Origin: Alkalihalobacillus sp. YIM B00296
GTDB taxonomy: Bacteria; Bacillota; Bacilli; Bacillales; Fictibacillaceae
Assembly: GCF_020179385.1 (NCBI RefSeq)
Contig: NZ_JAIBLJ010000005.1
Span: forward strand, 62,001 to 126,000
Direction: 5' to 3'
Length of the DNA: 64,000 nt
Positions 17,746-26,189 of the stretch are shown here, in pieces. Position 1 is the stretch's first letter. Every line of letters begins with the position of its first letter. A model generated the notes under the pieces. The model saw only the letters and a list, made by a program, of their open reading frames with translations. It was not told the origin of the DNA and did no database searches. Made by a program: the position numbers and the translations under genes.

Positions 17746-19272
17746 TTGGAAAATCTGAAAGGAAAAGCTCCCCACAGGAATGTGGTGTTTTGGGTCTCAT
17801 CCATAATCGTTTTCTTGTTTGTCATATGGGGGGCAGTGTCACCTAAAAGCTTGGGGGACAACGCAGGTCGTGTATTTGATTTCACAACCTATGCCTTTGG
17901 CTGGTTTTATCTTATCGCGGTCTTTTTCTTTACAATCTTTTGTTTAGTTTTGGCGATCAGCCGATACGGTAAAATACGTTTAGGTGGAGATGAATCAAGA
18001 CCAGAATATCCTTTTTTCACATGGATCGGTATGCTCTTCAGTGCCGGGTTCGGGGTCGGACTCGTATTTTGGGGCGTTGCAGAGCCGATGAGCCACTTTT
18101 TCAGCCCACCCATGGGCATAGAAGGGCAATCTGAACAGGCAGCAAGAGTATCCATGCGGTATTCCTTTTTCCATTGGGGAATCCATCAATGGTCTGTATT
18201 TACAGTTGTGGGTCTTGCGCTAGGTTTCTTCCAGTATCGTAGGCAAGAAAAAGGACTGGTCAGCACGACATTCAATCCGTTAATCGGCAAGACAGGGAAA
18301 ACTACCCTTAGAAAAACAATCGATATCCTCGCTGTCATAGCGACTGTTACTGGGGTCGCTACCTCACTTGGGTTTGGGATCTTACAAATCAATGGTGGTC
18401 TGAAAACCGTATTTGGGTTACCGAATAATGGCATGATGCAATTGATCATCACCGGGATTTTACTTGTCCTTTACCTTACTTCTGCAATGACTGGCTTGGA
18501 TAGAGGGATCAAATGGCTCAGTAACCTGAACCTGGGACTTGCTTTATTCTTGATGATTGCCATGCTGATCATCGGGCCTACCGTATTCATATTGAACAGT
18601 ATGACCCTCGGTATTGGTGACTATTTATCCAAATTCATAGAGATGAGCTTCCGACTGACTCCCTATACCGGCGGAACCTGGGTCAGAGATTGGACGGTTT
18701 TCTATTGGGCATGGGTTATCGCATGGTCCCCATTCGTCGGAGCATTCGTTGCACGTGTTTCACGTGGTCGAACGATCAGAGAATTTGTGTTCGGGGTATT
18801 GATCATCCCTCCTTTTCTCGCTATCGTATGGATTGCAATCTTTGGAGGAACTGCCTTACACCTGGACCTTTTACAAGGAACCGATATCGCAGGGCTTGTT
18901 AACGAGGATGTCACAACGGCCTTATTCGTAACCTATGAACAACTGCCTTTTTCATTCTTGTTCTCGCTGCTTTCCATCCTGCTGATCTTTACATTTTTAA
19001 TCACATCAGCAGACTCTGCGACATTTGTCCTTGGGATTATGACGACAGATGGAGATCTGAACCCTGGTAGATTCGTGAAATTCATCTGGGGTGTGCTTAT
19101 GGCGGCAATTGCATTGGTCCTTATCATCAGTAGTGGACTGCAAGGGCTGCAGACCGCATCATTGATAGCAGCCTTGCCATTCACCATCATATTGATCGTT
19201 ATGTGTATTTCAATCATTAAAGTCGTCCGGAAAGAACCAAATTTGCAGCACAAAAAAAGAAGTATCAAATAA
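17746..19272 (+). CDS. opuD: BCCT-family glycine betaine/choline transporter, OpuD-like
   Basis: This 508-residue sodium- or proton-coupled betaine carrier of the BCCT family has about 12 membrane segments. Family motifs are SAGFGVGLVFWGVAEPMSHF (about residue 98, split by GVAEP), SFFHWGIHQWSVF (about 140) and the core WAWVIAWSPFVGAFVARVSRGRTIREF (about 325), which supplies the aromatic betaine site and the conserved RGRTIREF. It imports compatible solutes under osmotic stress. TTG start behind AAAGGAGGAG. Choosing OpuD among BCCT paralogues is by overall resemblance only. Confidence 0.85.
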   Translation: MENLKGKAPHRNVVFWVSSIIVFLFVIWGAVSPKSLGDNAGRVFDFTTYAFGWFYLIAVFFFTIFCLVLAISRYGKIRLGGDESRPEYPFFTWIGMLFSAGFGVGLVFWGVAEPMSHFFSPPMGIEGQSEQAARVSMRYSFFHWGIHQWSVFTVVGLALGFFQYRRQEKGLVSTTFNPLIGKTGKTTLRKTIDILAVIATVTGVATSLGFGILQINGGLKTVFGLPNNGMMQLIITGILLVLYLTSAMTGLDRGIKWLSNLNLGLALFLMIAMLIIGPTVFILNSMTLGIGDYLSKFIEMSFRLTPYTGGTWVRDWTVFYWAWVIAWSPFVGAFVARVSRGRTIREFVFGVLIIPPFLAIVWIAIFGGTALHLDLLQGTDIAGLVNEDVTTALFVTYEQLPFSFLFSLLSILLIFTFLITSADSATFVLGIMTTDGDLNPGRFVKFIWGVLMAAIALVLIISSGLQGLQTASLIAALPFTIILIVMCISIIKVVRKEPNLQHKKRSIK

Positions 19273-19284
19273 TTTGTCACCATT

Positions 19285-19322
19285 TTTGAAAAAATCAACA
19301 TTACTATTTAACAAAGCCAAAC
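19285..19322 (+). repeat. Solo terminal end of the TIR repeat family
   Basis: AAAAATCAACATTAC-T-ATTTAACAAAGCC matches the right terminus of the element copy at 35604-35843 (ATCAACATTACGATTTAAGCAAAGCC) nearly base for base. No internal module accompanies it, so it is a solo end or relic. Confidence 0.55.
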
Positions 19323-19342
19323 AATATAAAATAAAAGGAATT

Positions 19343-19383
19343 AATCCCTCCTGGTCGAATCAAGAACTAGGGAGGGATTTTTC
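19343..19383 (+). promoter_or_regulatory. Terminator-like hairpin that contains the next gene's ribosome binding site
   Basis: AATCCCTCC (19343-19351) pairs perfectly with GGAGGGATT (19371-19379), followed by TTTTC and the ATG of the kinase gene at 19384. GGGAGGG is both the 3' stem of the hairpin and the only Shine-Dalgarno sequence for that ATG. The structure can therefore stop transcription from opuD and also mask translation. Confidence 0.6.
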
Positions 19384-20256
19384 ATGTACTTGGAACAATA
19401 TTTGAAATGTATCACATCGTTTTATCCTTCACTGGAAATCCGAACCATTCATTGGAACCATTTCGGGGAAAACAACGACATCCTTTTTTTGAATGACCAG
19501 TGGGTGTTCCGATTCCCTAAACATGATGAATCTTTGAAATCTCTGCAAACGGAGTGTGCACAACTCTCTTATGTCAGACCTTACATCACCCTTCCCACCC
19601 CTGAACCGGTTTTCATCAATACTGATACCAACATATTGGGCCAAGCATTTTTCGGATACCCGTTAATTCCAGGGGAACCGCTCTATGCAGAGACCGTAAA
19701 CGGCTCATCCGTTTCTATACAAGAACGTATCGCTCAAAATTTAGCGCAATTTCTGTGTGAGCTTCATGCCATTCCGACTGAGGATGCTCCTGGTATGGTG
19801 ATTTCAAATGATACAGCCTATGACTATTGGAAGAATTTATATGAGAAAATCAAACAATCCCTTTATTCTTATATCAGGCTCGAAAAGCAGCAGTTGATCA
19901 CCAGGCATTTTGAATTGTTTTTAAACGATCGATCTAATTTCGAGTTTGCACCTGCCATCATTCATGGTGATTTTGGGATTTCCAATATCCTATACGACGA
20001 TGAAGAAAAGAAGATAAGCGGGATTATCGATTTCGGCAGCAGCCATATAGGCGATCCTGCGATTGATATTGCTGGATTGTACAAGCAATATGGATTCCAG
20101 TTCGTCGACAAAATGGCCAACTTTTATCCAGACCTGGAAAGATTGCTTCCGAGGGCAAAGTTCTATGCAGGAACGTTCGGTCTTCAAGAAGCATTATATG
20201 GCTATCAACACCACAACCAGGAATCACTGGAGAATGGTTTGAAGGAATACATATAG
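19384..20256 (+). CDS. APH-family phosphotransferase (aminoglycoside phosphotransferase-like)
   Basis: This 290-residue protein-kinase-like fold enzyme has catalytic loop IIHGDFGISNILYD (about residue 192) and metal-binding IDFGSSHIGDPAIDIAGLY (about residue 217), the HGD and DFG-equivalent motifs of the APH/ChoK family. Substrate unknown; antibiotic resistance should not be assumed. Its ribosome binding site is sequestered in the preceding hairpin. Followed by a sporulation-type promoter and an SASP gene. Confidence 0.85.
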   Translation: MYLEQYLKCITSFYPSLEIRTIHWNHFGENNDILFLNDQWVFRFPKHDESLKSLQTECAQLSYVRPYITLPTPEPVFINTDTNILGQAFFGYPLIPGEPLYAETVNGSSVSIQERIAQNLAQFLCELHAIPTEDAPGMVISNDTAYDYWKNLYEKIKQSLYSYIRLEKQQLITRHFELFLNDRSNFEFAPAIIHGDFGISNILYDDEEKKISGIIDFGSSHIGDPAIDIAGLYKQYGFQFVDKMANFYPDLERLLPRAKFYAGTFGLQEALYGYQHHNQESLENGLKEYI

Positions 20257-20270
20257 GATAATAGAAGGCG

Positions 20271-20301
20271 TCACTAATTTGTTTCTTTACTGCGCATACT
20301 A
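20271..20301 (+). promoter_or_regulatory. Probable sigma-G (forespore) promoter
   Basis: CATACTA at 20295-20301 is a perfect sigma-G -10 box. TCACTA at 20271-20276 matches four of six bases of the -35 consensus TGAATA with an 18-bp spacer. It precedes the SASP gene, whose class is forespore-expressed. Confidence 0.5.
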
Positions 20302-20406
20302 TAAGCATGGAAACTGGCTTATTGCACAGTCTAAAGCTGGACAAGCTAATTGCACGATATGGAAGAGAGCATTGGGCTTTTCCCATCAGAAAAGGAGGCG
20401 AATTTA

Positions 20407-20673
20407 GTGGCGAGAAGACGAAAACCCCTAGTTCCTGAAGCAAGGCCAAAACTGGATCAGCTTAAAGTCGAAGTCATGAAAAAGAAGGGTTACCAGGTTG
20501 AAGAACCGAATCAGACCAAGTTTGAAGTCGCAAAAGGTCTCGGTATTCCTTTAAAAGAAAAAGGCAATCAAGACTTAAGTTCCCATGATGCCGGCCGTAT
20601 CGGCGGCCAAATCGGCGGTAGTATGGTCCACGAATTGATTCAACGTGCAAAAGATCAATTGGATAAACAGTAA
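20407..20673 (+). CDS. Alpha/beta-type small acid-soluble spore protein
   Basis: An 88-residue basic protein from GTG 20407 (AAAAGGAGGCGAATTTA upstream). The C-terminal SASP signature is present in FEVAKGLGIP and DAGRIGGQIGGSMVHELI (about residues 60-78). SASPs coat and protect DNA in the dormant spore and are degraded at germination. The N-terminal 40 residues (ARRRKPLVPEARPKLDQLK) are longer and more basic than in classical SspA/B, so this is a minor member. A terminator follows immediately. Confidence 0.85.
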   Translation: MARRRKPLVPEARPKLDQLKVEVMKKKGYQVEEPNQTKFEVAKGLGIPLKEKGNQDLSSHDAGRIGGQIGGSMVHELIQRAKDQLDKQ

Positions 20674-20679
20674 ATGGTA

Positions 20680-20710
20680 AGAGGCTGACCTGGATGTCAG
20701 GCTCTTTTTA
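20680..20710 (+). terminator. Terminator after the SASP gene
   Basis: AGAGGCTGAC / GTCAGGCTCT with one mismatch, followed by TTTTT. Confidence 0.8.
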
Positions 20711-20831
20711 TGATTCGTTATATACTTTACATAGGATTTCAAAAACCTGTTTCGTGCCTCAAAGGACTTCGGCTTTTTAGAAAGAATACCATATAGTAGG
20801 TAAATTCATTTTCATATTAGGAGGTTTTTGG

Positions 20832-22364
20832 ATGGCGCAACAAGTTTTGGACGAAACATCACAACGAGCGATCAAGCAATTTATGGAACTTGATCAAAAG
20901 ATTTGTCATTTCAATAATATTCTAGGGCTTCTGGGCTGGGATGCACGTACCTATGCTCCAAAGAAAGGGAGACCGATTTTCGCTAAGGCGAAAGGGACAC
21001 TTTCCACTGAGACTTTCAAGCTTTCCGTATCGGATGAAATGGGAGGATGCATAGAAATACTTTCAAAGCCGGATGTTTTCGATCAACTTGATCCTGAAAC
21101 AAAAGCTTGCCTGAGAGAACGTAAAAAGGACTATGAAAAGTCAAAACGGATCCCGGCTGATGTATATAATGAGTATGTCGTTCTTGCTTCAAATGCAAAT
21201 GATGCTTGGGAAGAAGCACGGGCAATGGATGATTTTTCCCACTTCGAGCCTTATTTAGAAAAAATGATTGCAATGAAACGTCGATTTGCAACGTATTTCG
21301 GGTATGAAAAACATCCATATGATGCTTTACTTGATGAATTTGAACCTGGATTGACCGTTGAGAAGCTTGATCCTCTTTTTTTAGATTTGCGCCAAAAGAG
21401 CATCGACCTGTTGAACCGTATTAAGCAATCGTCCCGAAAACCTCGTACTGATCTTTTTAATCAAAATTTTGATGTGGAAAAGCAAAAAGAATTCGCGCAA
21501 TTCATCATCGGTAAACTTGGATACGATTTAGAAGCTGGACGCTTGGATGAAACGACTCACCCGTTTGTAATGGGCATCAATACTGGAGATGTACGGATCA
21601 CTACCCGTTATGAACCGGAAAACCCTCGTATGGCTGTGTTCGGAACCATTCATGAAACTGGCCATGCCCTTTACGAGCAAGGCGTAAACCCTGAGTATGA
21701 AGGTCGGGTCATCCGCCGCGGGGCATCCTTTGGCATCCACGAGTCACAATCCCGTTTCTTAGAAAACTTCGTCGGCCGTACGCAAGAGTTTTGGACCTAT
21801 TTTTACGATGACATTACGGCTCACTTCCCTCACCAATTGAGCGGCGTGTCCTTGGATGAATTTTATCGAGCGGTGAACAGTGTGGAACCATCCCTGATCA
21901 GGGTCGAAGCTGATGAATTGACATATAACCTGCACATCATGCTCCGTTATGAAATCGAAAAAGGCCTGATCGCCGGAGACATCGAAGTAAAAGATCTGCC
22001 GAAGATTTGGAATGAGAAGATGGAAGATTATTTAGGTGTGACACCTCCATCAAATCGTTTAGGCGTCCTTCAAGATGTCCATTGGTCCCACGGCGGTGTC
22101 GGATACTTCCCTTCCTACTCACTTGGAAACCTGTATGGAGCCCAGATATTGAATACAGTATTGAAGGACATGCCAGATTTCTACGAGCTGATTCGGAAAG
22201 GAGAGTTTACGAAAATCCGTGAATGGCTGAGAGAGAATATACATCAATACGGAAAACTCTACACACCAGCTGAGCTGGTCAAGAAGGTGACTGGTGAAGA
22301 ACTTGATGCCAAATACCTCGTCGACTACCTCGAGCAGAAATTCACAAAACTATACGATCTATAA
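20832..22364 (+). CDS. ypwA: Thermostable carboxypeptidase 1 family (M32 metallopeptidase)
   Basis: This 510-residue cytosolic Zn carboxypeptidase has the catalytic HEXXH motif as HETGH (residues 274-278) in FGTIHETGHALYEQG, and downstream HESQSRFLENFVGR supplies the third ligand. Related to Taq carboxypeptidase and Bacillus subtilis YpwA. It trims peptides from the C-terminus. ATG behind TAGGAGGTTTTTGG. Monocistronic with a terminator downstream. Confidence 0.93.
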   Translation: MAQQVLDETSQRAIKQFMELDQKICHFNNILGLLGWDARTYAPKKGRPIFAKAKGTLSTETFKLSVSDEMGGCIEILSKPDVFDQLDPETKACLRERKKDYEKSKRIPADVYNEYVVLASNANDAWEEARAMDDFSHFEPYLEKMIAMKRRFATYFGYEKHPYDALLDEFEPGLTVEKLDPLFLDLRQKSIDLLNRIKQSSRKPRTDLFNQNFDVEKQKEFAQFIIGKLGYDLEAGRLDETTHPFVMGINTGDVRITTRYEPENPRMAVFGTIHETGHALYEQGVNPEYEGRVIRRGASFGIHESQSRFLENFVGRTQEFWTYFYDDITAHFPHQLSGVSLDEFYRAVNSVEPSLIRVEADELTYNLHIMLRYEIEKGLIAGDIEVKDLPKIWNEKMEDYLGVTPPSNRLGVLQDVHWSHGGVGYFPSYSLGNLYGAQILNTVLKDMPDFYELIRKGEFTKIREWLRENIHQYGKLYTPAELVKKVTGEELDAKYLVDYLEQKFTKLYDL

Positions 22365-22378
22365 AATTAGAATCGACA

Positions 22379-22424
22379 ACGAACGAGAAGGGCCTTCATC
22401 CCCCCTTCCCGGTCGTTTTTTTAT
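22379..22424 (+). terminator. Terminator after the carboxypeptidase
   Basis: AACGA-gAAGGG / CCCTTC..TCGTT stem followed by seven T residues. Confidence 0.8.
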
Positions 22425-22439
22425 TGAGCGGTGCCAGAC

Positions 22440-22500
22440 ACCATTTTGAACCCCTTCTCCCCCAACGACTCTGAGATGGTGCCTGGTACAATGTTTCACG
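22440..22500. repeat. GGTGCCTGGCACC-type paired inverted repeat, copy a
   Basis: GTGCCAGACACCATTTTGA at the left and TGAGATGGTGCCTGGTAC at the right form an inverted pair about 60 bp across. The same design occurs at 24054 and 40562. Confidence 0.75.
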
Positions 22501-22559
22501 ATACCTCTTAGAGGCAGTGCTTTTTCATTTTTGATATAGTAGATGGTGAGATTGTGTTA

Positions 22560-23351
22560 ATGGATGTGACGGGTATGAGGTATAACAAACTGGTGCTGAT
22601 GGTTCTATTGTTGGTGCTCACTGGCTGCCAAAGTGGTTTGAATAAAGAGAATGAAAAGGTGGAGCTGCATGTACACGCGGCTGCAAGTTTAAGCGATGCT
22701 TTAATACAGATTGAAGAGGATTTTGAGGATGCTTATCCTGAATTGGAAGTCATCCTGAATTTTGCCTCTTCTGGTACATTGCAACGTCAAATTGAACAGG
22801 GGGCTCCGGCGGATCTATTCATTTCTGCTTCTGAAAAGGAATTCAACCGATTGGATCAAAAGAATCTGTTCCATCCTGAATTCACCAAAAATATTTTATC
22901 GAATCAATTGGTGTTCGTTACGAATAAGGCCAACAAATTAAATATACAGATTCCTAATGACCTAAAAAAAGAGCAGGTCGAGAGAATCTCAATTGGCGCT
23001 CCAGAATCCGTACCAGCTGGAAAATACGCAAAAGAAACATTAGAAAACATGGAACTTTGGAAGCAGGTTAAGGACAAGATCGTCTATGGTAAAGATGTTG
23101 TACAAGTCCTCTCCTATATTGAAACCGGGAATGTAGACGTCGGTTTTGTTTATGCATCGGATGCTAAGTCGTCTTCCAAAGTTACGGTCCAAACCCTCAT
23201 TGACAGCGACTTACATTCACCCATCATATATCCTGCTGGTGTGCTGAAGAACACTCAAAACCTTGAGGAAGCAAAACAATTTTATGATTATCTTCAAAAT
23301 CAGCAAGCTAAAGACACTTTCAAAGAATTCGGCTTCAAGCCTATAGATTGA
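22560..23351 (+). CDS. modA: Molybdate ABC transporter substrate-binding lipoprotein ModA
   Basis: 263 residues from ATG 22560 (GGTGAG nine bases upstream; a GTG at 22554 is less well spaced). The signal sequence VLMVLLLVLTGC ends in a lipobox, so it is a lipoprotein. The mature part has the ModA signatures AAASLSDALIQIEEDF, FASSGTLQRQIEQGAPADLF and VDVGFVYASDA, which bind the tetrahedral oxyanion. It delivers molybdate (or tungstate) to ModB. No ModC ATPase is encoded nearby. Confidence 0.93.
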   Translation: MDVTGMRYNKLVLMVLLLVLTGCQSGLNKENEKVELHVHAAASLSDALIQIEEDFEDAYPELEVILNFASSGTLQRQIEQGAPADLFISASEKEFNRLDQKNLFHPEFTKNILSNQLVFVTNKANKLNIQIPNDLKKEQVERISIGAPESVPAGKYAKETLENMELWKQVKDKIVYGKDVVQVLSYIETGNVDVGFVYASDAKSSSKVTVQTLIDSDLHSPIIYPAGVLKNTQNLEEAKQFYDYLQNQQAKDTFKEFGFKPID

Positions 23352-23360
23352 GGTTATCTT

Positions 23361-24014
23361 ATGGTCCAATCCTTTTGGTCTCCCATTTATCTAACGATCA
23401 CGATCGCTGTTACAGCTGGGATTATCGTCGTTATTCTAGGAATTATTATCGGTCGATTGATGGCAAGGAAATCTTTTACCGGAAAAACGGTAATTGAAAC
23501 CTTGCTGATACTGCCACTCGTCTTACCGCCGACAGTTGTCGGTTTTTTACTTATCGTCATTTTTGGAGTCAACAGCCCAATCGGTCAATTGATCACACAA
23601 TTATTTGGCCAATCATTGATTTTCACATGGTGGGCAGCGGTCATTGCCGCAGTCGTCGTCTCATTTCCACTCATGTTTCAGTCTGCCAAAACCGGTTTCG
23701 AATCAGTTGACCCCGAGATTGAAGATGCGGCAAAAATTGATGGCGCAGGAAACATGCAGGTTTTCCTAAAAGTGACGATGCCCCTAGCGATTCAAGCACT
23801 CATTACAGGCGGTGTGTTAAGCTTTACGCGGGCTCTCGGAGAATTCGGTGCGACATTGATGTTTGCCGGAAACATCCCTGGCAAAACCCAAACTGTACCA
23901 ACCGCTATATACCTTGCGATGGACTCAGGTAACATGGAAATGGCCTGGTTGTGGGTCGGCTCAATCATCGTACTCTCCTATATCATACTTTTTGCAATTT
24001 ACCGGCGTACCTGA
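23361..24014 (+). CDS. modB: Molybdate ABC transporter permease ModB
   Basis: This 217-residue integral membrane protein with about five to six TM helices has the ABC-permease EAA loop AAKIDGAGNMQVFLKVTMPLA (about residue 125), which contacts the ATPase, and RALGEFGATLMFAGN, typical of ModB. The start is 10 bp after modA, behind GAGGTTATCTT. It needs a ModC-type ATPase encoded elsewhere. Bacillus subtilis yvgL-yvgM shows the same two-gene layout. Confidence 0.92.
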   Translation: MVQSFWSPIYLTITIAVTAGIIVVILGIIIGRLMARKSFTGKTVIETLLILPLVLPPTVVGFLLIVIFGVNSPIGQLITQLFGQSLIFTWWAAVIAAVVVSFPLMFQSAKTGFESVDPEIEDAAKIDGAGNMQVFLKVTMPLAIQALITGGVLSFTRALGEFGATLMFAGNIPGKTQTVPTAIYLAMDSGNMEMAWLWVGSIIVLSYIILFAIYRRT

Positions 24015-24024
24015 CACACACAAA

Positions 24025-24056
24025 GAACCCTTGCAGCACTAAGGGTTCCGAATCGG
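24025..24056. terminator. Hairpin between modB and the convergent permease
   Basis: GAACCCTT / AAGGGTTC (24025-24048). On the minus strand it is followed by TTTGTG. It probably terminates one or both convergent transcripts. Confidence 0.5.
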
Positions 24057-24117
24057 TGCTTGGCACCCATTTAAACTCCTTCTTCTGATGGGGTTTTGGA
24101 TCAGTGTCTGGCACTTG
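24054..24117. repeat. GGTGCCTGGCACC-type paired inverted repeat, copy b
   Basis: CGGTGCTTGGCACC at the left and GTGTCTGGCACTTGC at the right. The right arm runs into the 3' end of the minus-strand permease gene and encodes its last residues (ASARH), so the repeat has altered or contributes to that C-terminus. Confidence 0.7.
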
Positions 24118-25378
24118 CTTTCATTTTCATTCCTTGTTCGAGGAAGATACAGCTGAGGACGCCGACGATCAATCCGTTATTCATTATTGAAGCTATTGCT
24201 GGATGGACTCCTGAAAGTGATGCTGGTGTCAGGAACATCACCCCTATACCGATCATGAGGGATAGGCTGATGATGAGCAGGCTTTGTTGATCCCTGTCTA
24301 TCTTCATATAAGCTTGCAATCCAATAACCAGCATATTCGAAAAGGCGAGCAGCATACTGGCGTATCCGACCGGAACAGGGATTGATGCAAAGAACATCGT
24401 AATGGTCGGGAAGAAGCTCAACCCCAACAATATCAGACTGCCTAATACAAATGGGAAACGTTCTTTCATCCTCGTCGATAAAATGAATCCTGCCGTATAA
24501 GAAAGCGGGACCATTCCAATGGTCGAAAACACGCCAGAAAGGAGTTGACTGATCCCCATCACGATCCCGGATTGATTGTAGCGAGAATCTGAAGAATCTC
24601 CTAACACTTCTTCAACAACATCAATGCTTGCAACAAAATTGATTAACAGGAGAAGTGTAACTACCGCAGAAGTAATCACAATACCCAGATCAAATACAGG
24701 TGTGCCCCAGACGAACACCCCTGGGAACGTAACCCAGTTTTCAGCTTCGAACGGAATCTTCTTCTCCAATCCGAACAATATGAACAACAGCCAGCCAACC
24801 GCTATCCCGAACAACACCGAATAACTCTTCAAATAGAACCATCGGCTTGTTGCAAACCATATTGTCACAAGAGCAGTCCCTATTCCAAGCACAGCAACAG
24901 TCCCGTGCACTTCATCCGAAAAGTAACCGACCCCCAGGATTCCTTTCATGAATGGCCCGCTGATCTGTGCCACTAAAAGAATGAAATACGTTCCGGTGAC
25001 AATCGGTGTAAAAATCCGTTTTACACGATGGATCACCTGGAACACACTAAGTAAAATGAACAGCACTCCGCTGAAGAGAATTCCCATCTCGATGCTGCGC
25101 AAAACTTCAAAACGGTCTGAGGACACTTCAGAACCGAGCCCGGCAAACAAAAGGAAAACTCCCCACCATAAAACAGCAGGACCTTCAACAATCGGTTTTT
25201 TATGGCCGAACCATGCTTGAAAAAGAGAAATGATCCCGATCACAAAAAAAGTCCTTTGGACAAAGCTAGAGATCTCCGGAACAGAAATGCCAAAAGCAGC
25301 TCCGATCGTCAATGGAGCCACGACACTGCCTGCCAGAATAAAGATGAACCATTGGAAAGAAGCTAACGACACTTTCAC
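24101..25378 (-). CDS. NCS2-family nucleobase:cation symporter
   Basis: This 425-residue permease has about 12-14 membrane segments and NCS2 (xanthine/uracil permease) character, e.g. GSVVAPLTIGAAFG near the N-terminus and the later QSGIVMGISQLLSGVFSTIGM. Its ATG at 25378 abuts the ycsI stop codon at 25379. As the last gene of the 5-oxoproline operon its substrate may be a related cyclic amide or nucleobase; this is inferred from position. The extreme C-terminus overlaps an intergenic repeat arm. Confidence 0.8.
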   Translation of the reverse strand: MKVSLASFQWFIFILAGSVVAPLTIGAAFGISVPEISSFVQRTFFVIGIISLFQAWFGHKKPIVEGPAVLWWGVFLLFAGLGSEVSSDRFEVLRSIEMGILFSGVLFILLSVFQVIHRVKRIFTPIVTGTYFILLVAQISGPFMKGILGVGYFSDEVHGTVAVLGIGTALVTIWFATSRWFYLKSYSVLFGIAVGWLLFILFGLEKKIPFEAENWVTFPGVFVWGTPVFDLGIVITSAVVTLLLLINFVASIDVVEEVLGDSSDSRYNQSGIVMGISQLLSGVFSTIGMVPLSYTAGFILSTRMKERFPFVLGSLILLGLSFFPTITMFFASIPVPVGYASMLLAFSNMLVIGLQAYMKIDRDQQSLLIISLSLMIGIGVMFLTPASLSGVHPAIASIMNNGLIVGVLSCIFLEQGMKMKASARH

Positions 25379-26170
25379 TTAAAGGACCTCAAATTCCTCA
25401 TCCGTCCAGTCTGTAATGAACATGTGTCCCGGGGAATGTGTGATCATCAAATCAGGTTTCATATTCATCGCAATATTCTGTGGGGTGACACCGCAAGCCC
25501 AAAAAACAGGTACTTCTCCCTCTTTTACCGTTACTGGATCTCCGAAATCAGGCTGGGCGATATCATTGATCCCGATCTGTTCGGGGGGGCCGATATGGAC
25601 AGGCGCTCCATGGACCGCTGGAAATCTTGATGTTATCTGGACGGCGTCAGCCACATCACTTGCGGGAATCGGTCTCATACTGACGACCATGTTCCCATCA
25701 AATGGGCCTGCTTTTACACACTTCAGATTCGTTTTGTACATCGGTACATTGCATCCTTCTTCGATTTGACGGACAGGAATGTTCTTTTTCAATAGCTCAC
25801 TTTCGAAGGTAAAACTACAGCCCAAAAGGAAACCGACCAGATTCTCATTCCATAAAGAGGTGATGTCTGTCATCACTTTTGTGAGAATGCCTTTTTCATA
25901 CACGTTGTACTTCGGCAAATCTACTCGTAAATCCGAATCCGGAGCTGCCATTCGCGGCACTGGAGAGCCTATGTCCGTTACATCAAGGATCGGACACGGT
26001 TTCGGATTCCGTTGACAAAACAATAGAAAATCAAATGCCATCTCCTTTGGCAAGACGACCAGATTTGCTTGCGTATATCCTCTTGCCATACCAGCCGTCG
26101 GTTTGACCCACTCATTCGTGCGACATAACCCTCTAGCCTCTGATGGATTTAAATCACTAAATCCCTTCAC
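25379..26170 (-). CDS. ycsI: Putative hydro-lyase YcsI (DUF1445)
   Basis: This 263-residue member of the DUF1445/D-glutamate cyclase-like family has the signatures [33 protein letters not shown] and [13 protein letters not shown] (about residue 221). Function in Bacillus is unproven; homologues sit with 5-oxoprolinase genes. The ATG at 26170 follows TAGGAGGGGTTAGAGGTG. Member of the kipR-pxpBCA-ycsG-ycsI-NCS2 operon, with 19 bp to ycsG. Confidence 0.88.
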   Translation of the reverse strand: MKGFSDLNPSEARGLCRTNEWVKPTAGMARGYTQANLVVLPKEMAFDFLLFCQRNPKPCPILDVTDIGSPVPRMAAPDSDLRVDLPKYNVYEKGILTKVMTDITSLWNENLVGFLLGCSFTFESELLKKNIPVRQIEEGCNVPMYKTNLKCVKAGPFDGNMVVSMRPIPASDVADAVQITSRFPAVHGAPVHIGPPEQIGINDIAQPDFGDPVTVKEGEVPVFWACGVTPQNIAMNMKPDLMITHSPGHMFITDWTDEEFEVL

Positions 26171-26189
26171 CTCTAACCCCTCCTAAAGA

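Noticed and set aside
20350-20406. Longer N-terminus for the SASP gene
   Set aside because: GGAGG directly precedes GTG 20407, and the extra residues (HDMEESIGLFPSE) are unlike any SASP; the ribosome binding site itself lies inside the extension.
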